Source: Ectothiorhodospiraceae bacterium | GTDB taxonomy: Bacteria; Pseudomonadota; Gammaproteobacteria; HK1 | Direction: 5' to 3' | DNA: 64,000 bases | Assembly (NCBI GenBank): GCA_024234875.1 | Contig: JACKNM010000023.1 | Location: forward strand, 10,587-74,586 | Part shown: one piece after another, positions 61,908-64,000 of the stretch | Position numbering within the stretch: the stretch's first letter is position 1 | Layout of the letters: each line of letters opens with the position of its first letter | The notes under the pieces: model-generated | The model's input: only the letters and a program-made list of their open reading frames with translations | Databases searched by the model: none | Told to the model about the DNA's origin: nothing | Translations under genes and position numbers: made by a program

Positions 61908-62807
61908 ATGCGATTCAGCTTCTGGCCCCACGCCAGCCAGTCCTGGGAGGACATCCTGACGCTTTGCCGCCACGCCGAGGCAACCGGCTGGGAAGGCCTC
62001 TGGATCGCCGACCACTTCATGCCCAACGCCGCCGATGTCAGCGGACCCGTGCACGAGGTATGGACCCTCCTGGCTGCGCTCGCCGCGGCGGTGCCACGAG
62101 TGCGCATCGGCCCCATGGTGTCGTGCAACACCTACCGCCATCCAGCGGTGCTCGCGAAGATGGCAGCCACCGTCGACCACATCAGCAACGGCCGCCTGGT
62201 GCTCGGCTACGGCGCCGGTTGGCAGGAGAACGAGCACGCCGCCTACGGCCTCGAGTTCTACACCGTCGGCCAGCGACTGCGGCGCATGGAGGAGGCCTGC
62301 CGCATCATCAAGTCCCTGTTCACCGAGCGACGCACCACGCTCGACGGCAAGTACTACAAGATCACCGACGCGCCACTCGAGCCGAAGCCGGTCCAGAACC
62401 CGCTGCCACTGCTCATCGGCGGTGGCGGCGAGAAGGTGACGCTTCGCATCGTGGCCGAGCTCGCCGACGAGTGGAACGTGTGGGGTGATCCGAAACGCCT
62501 CGGCGAGAAGATGGCGATCCTCGACGATCACTGCCGCGCCGTCGGCCGCGACCCCAAGACCATCAAGCGCACCGCCGCCACCCTCATCCATCTCAGCGAT
62601 GATCCGGCAGCCAACGAGAAGGCCCGCTCCCAGCCACGCTACGCAACCATCGCCGGCAACGCCGACGAGCTGCGCGAGACCATCCGCGAGTACGCGCGCA
62701 TCGGTGTCGACGAGCTCATCGTCGCCGACTTCTTCATGGGCCCGATGGCTCAGAAGACCGCGATGCTCGACCAGTTCATCCGCGAGGTCGCCCCGGCCGG
62801 CCGATAA
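61908..62807 (+). CDS. LLM-class flavin/F420-dependent oxidoreductase
   Basis: 299-residue TIM-barrel protein of the bacterial luciferase-like group. Motifs MRFSFWPHASQSWEDILTLCRHAEATGWEGLWIADHF, RVRIGPMVSCNTYRHPAVLAKMAATVDHISNGRL, LGYGAGWQENEH and LLIGGGGEKVTLR are typical of TIGR03560-like enzymes predicted to bind FMN or F420. Substrate unknown. F420 is scarce in gammaproteobacteria, so FMN is at least as likely. It is single, behind the rpoD terminator and next to the tRNA used by the island. Confidence 0.85.
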   Translation: MRFSFWPHASQSWEDILTLCRHAEATGWEGLWIADHFMPNAADVSGPVHEVWTLLAALAAAVPRVRIGPMVSCNTYRHPAVLAKMAATVDHISNGRLVLGYGAGWQENEHAAYGLEFYTVGQRLRRMEEACRIIKSLFTERRTTLDGKYYKITDAPLEPKPVQNPLPLLIGGGGEKVTLRIVAELADEWNVWGDPKRLGEKMAILDDHCRAVGRDPKTIKRTAATLIHLSDDPAANEKARSQPRYATIAGNADELRETIREYARIGVDELIVADFFMGPMAQKTAMLDQFIREVAPAGR

Positions 62808-62832
62808 CCATACCGACGACCGCCCCTTCCGA

Positions 62833-62908
<76 letters not shown>

Positions 62909-63001
62909 ATAAAAACAATTACTTAAGATGCGAACGATTCGCATCTATTCTCCGTCGGTACAATTTCGGTACACTCGCGCTCGCCACAAGGGAGTGTGCC
63001 G
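62909..63001. promoter_or_regulatory. Island junction with inverted and direct repeats
   Basis: AT-rich for this genome. AGATGCGAA-CGA-TTCGCATCT (62926-62946) is a perfect 9-bp inverted repeat. TCGGTACA occurs at 62955-62962 and 62966-62973, 11 bases apart, one helical turn. The bases between include TACAAT (62959-62964), a possible -10 for the integrase. These fit recombinase or excisionase arm sites or an operator; none is proven. Confidence 0.55.
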
Positions 63002-64000
63002 ATGGCCGTCATCGTCAAGACACCGAGCAACTCGTGGAAGGCGGTCGTCCGTCGCCACGGCTGGCCGACCGCGATCAAGACCTTCAAGTCGAAGCGCGAC
63101 GCCCAGGACTGGGCTCAGGCGACCGAGACCGAGATGGTCCGTGGGGTCTACGTGCGCCGCACCGGCGGCGAGCGCATGACGCTGCGCGAGGCGCTGGAGC
63201 GCTACGAGGCCGAGGTCTCACCGACGAAGCGCGGCTCGACCGTCAAGAACGAGCGCGCCCGATTCAAGATCCTGCGCGAGCACCTCGGCGCGTACAGCCT
63301 CGCGGCCTTGAGCCCCGACGTGATCGCGAGGTACCGGGATCAGCGCCTCGCGCTCGGCCGCGCCAACAACACCGTCCGCCTCGAGCTCGCGCTGCTGAGC
63401 CACCTCTACGCGACCGCGATCCGCGAGTGGGGTCTCGGCCTCACCTACAACCCGGTCTCCAACATCCGCAAGCCCTCCCCCGGTAGCGGCCGCACCCGCC
63501 GCCTCGACCCCGACGAGGAACGGCGCCTGCTGCACGCCGTGGACGCGAACACCAACCCGATGCTCGGCTGGATCGTCCGCCTCGCCCTCCTGACCGCGAT
63601 GCGCCAGGGCGAGATCCTGAGTCTCCGCCGGGTCCAGGTAGACCTCCCACGCCGCGTCATCCGCCTCGACGAGACCAAGAACGGCGAGCGCCGCCTCGTG
63701 CCCCTCTCGACCCGGGCGGCCGAGATCTGCTCCGCGGCCATCCGCCACGCCACCGCCACCGGCGTCCACACCCCGCTGCTCTTCTACGGCGAGCCCGGCC
63801 AGGACGGCCGCCGCCGCCCATACGTGGTCAACAAGGTCTGGGCCACCGCCGTGCGCCGCGCCGGCATCGAGGACTTCCGCTTCCACGACCTCCGCCACGA
63901 GGCCATCTCCCGCCTCGTCGAGGCCGGCCTCACCGACCAACAGGTCGCCGCGATCTCCGGCCACAAGTCGATGCAGATGCTGAAGCGGTACACGCACCTG
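63002..64000 (+). CDS. Tyrosine-recombinase (phage-type) integrase, 3' end outside window
   Basis: Site-specific recombinase probably acting at the adjacent tRNA-Ile gene. The visible 333 residues have an N-terminal arm/DNA-binding part with TFKSKRDAQDWAQATETEMV, a core-binding SAM-like domain (about 60-160), then the catalytic domain. It carries Arg in LLTAMRQGEILSL, Lys in TKNGERRLV, HxxR in FHDLRHEAI, His in ISGHKSMQ, and the nucleophile Tyr in LKRYTHL at the window edge. All catalytic residues are present. ATG 63002 has GGGAG upstream. Confidence 0.95.
   Translation, partial: MAVIVKTPSNSWKAVVRRHGWPTAIKTFKSKRDAQDWAQATETEMVRGVYVRRTGGERMTLREALERYEAEVSPTKRGSTVKNERARFKILREHLGAYSLAALSPDVIARYRDQRLALGRANNTVRLELALLSHLYATAIREWGLGLTYNPVSNIRKPSPGSGRTRRLDPDEERRLLHAVDANTNPMLGWIVRLALLTAMRQGEILSLRRVQVDLPRRVIRLDETKNGERRLVPLSTRAAEICSAAIRHATATGVHTPLLFYGEPGQDGRRRPYVVNKVWATAVRRAGIEDFRFHDLRHEAISRLVEAGLTDQQVAAISGHKSMQMLKRYTHL

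Overview
The window is a very GC-rich, densely packed bacterial chromosome segment. Several gene orders point to a free-living gammaproteobacterium, probably of the Ectothiorhodospiraceae or a related deep-branching group: slmA-argB-algC-dut-coaBC next to radC-rpmB-rpmG; rpsU-yqeY-dnaG-rpoD diverging from tsaD; gshB-tonB-algH-ruvX; and pilT/pilU next to yggS-proC-yggT. Genus-level placement is inference. Almost everything up to about 62.8 kb looks like ordinary vertically inherited chromosome.

Layout. 1-4.8 kb (minus): end of a family 2 glycosyltransferase, an AAC(6')-like acetyltransferase fused to a membrane tail, a lipoprotein, and a PP2C phosphatase fused across a membrane segment to a formylglycine-generating-enzyme fold. 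5-9.3 kb: polA, hisA, hisF. 9.3-10.5 kb (plus): a LOG-family protein and a DUF2782 protein. 10.5-15.8 kb (minus): a tight hemC-hemD-ptsH-ptsI-mgtE run joining early tetrapyrrole synthesis to HPr/Enzyme I. 16-24 kb (plus): gshB, tonB-like, algH, ruvX, a PyrK-like flavoprotein, a GNAT enzyme, a CaiB-type CoA transferase, a DUF898 membrane protein and an M48 protease. 24-27.6 kb (minus): three tandem PilT/PilU retraction ATPases. 27.7-33 kb: yggS, a SEL1/SPOR protein, proC, yggT, yggU, pyrE, a DUF4124 protein. 33-39.6 kb (minus): a YgjP-like metallopeptidase, slmA, argB, algC, dut, coaBC. 39.7-40.9 kb (plus): radC, rpmB, rpmG.

41-46.5 kb: a fatty-acid desaturase, then a divergent four-gene Gld-type ABC operon. 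46.5-48.9 kb (minus): hisI-hisE-tatA-tatB-tatC. 49-56 kb: an NDUFA9-like reductase, uppP, a MidA-like methyltransferase, folM, a Nudix/folK/folB operon, plsY, tsaD. 56.4-61.7 kb (plus): rpsU, yqeY, dnaG and rpoD. Between dnaG and rpoD lies about 0.6 kb that I read as a decayed, colinear second copy of the dnaG 3' end. 61.9-62.8 kb: a luciferase-like oxidoreductase.

At 62.83 kb a tRNA-Ile(CAU) gene is followed, after a short AT-rich stretch with an inverted and a direct repeat, by a tyrosine-recombinase integrase that runs off the window. This looks like the start of an integrated genomic island, whose body lies outside the window. I saw no CRISPR array, insertion sequence, rRNA gene or replication origin. 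The most unusual items are the phosphatase-FGE fusion, the dnaG-tail pseudogene next to the rpoD promoter, the palindrome at the rpoD start region, the triple PilT set, and the tRNA/integrase junction.
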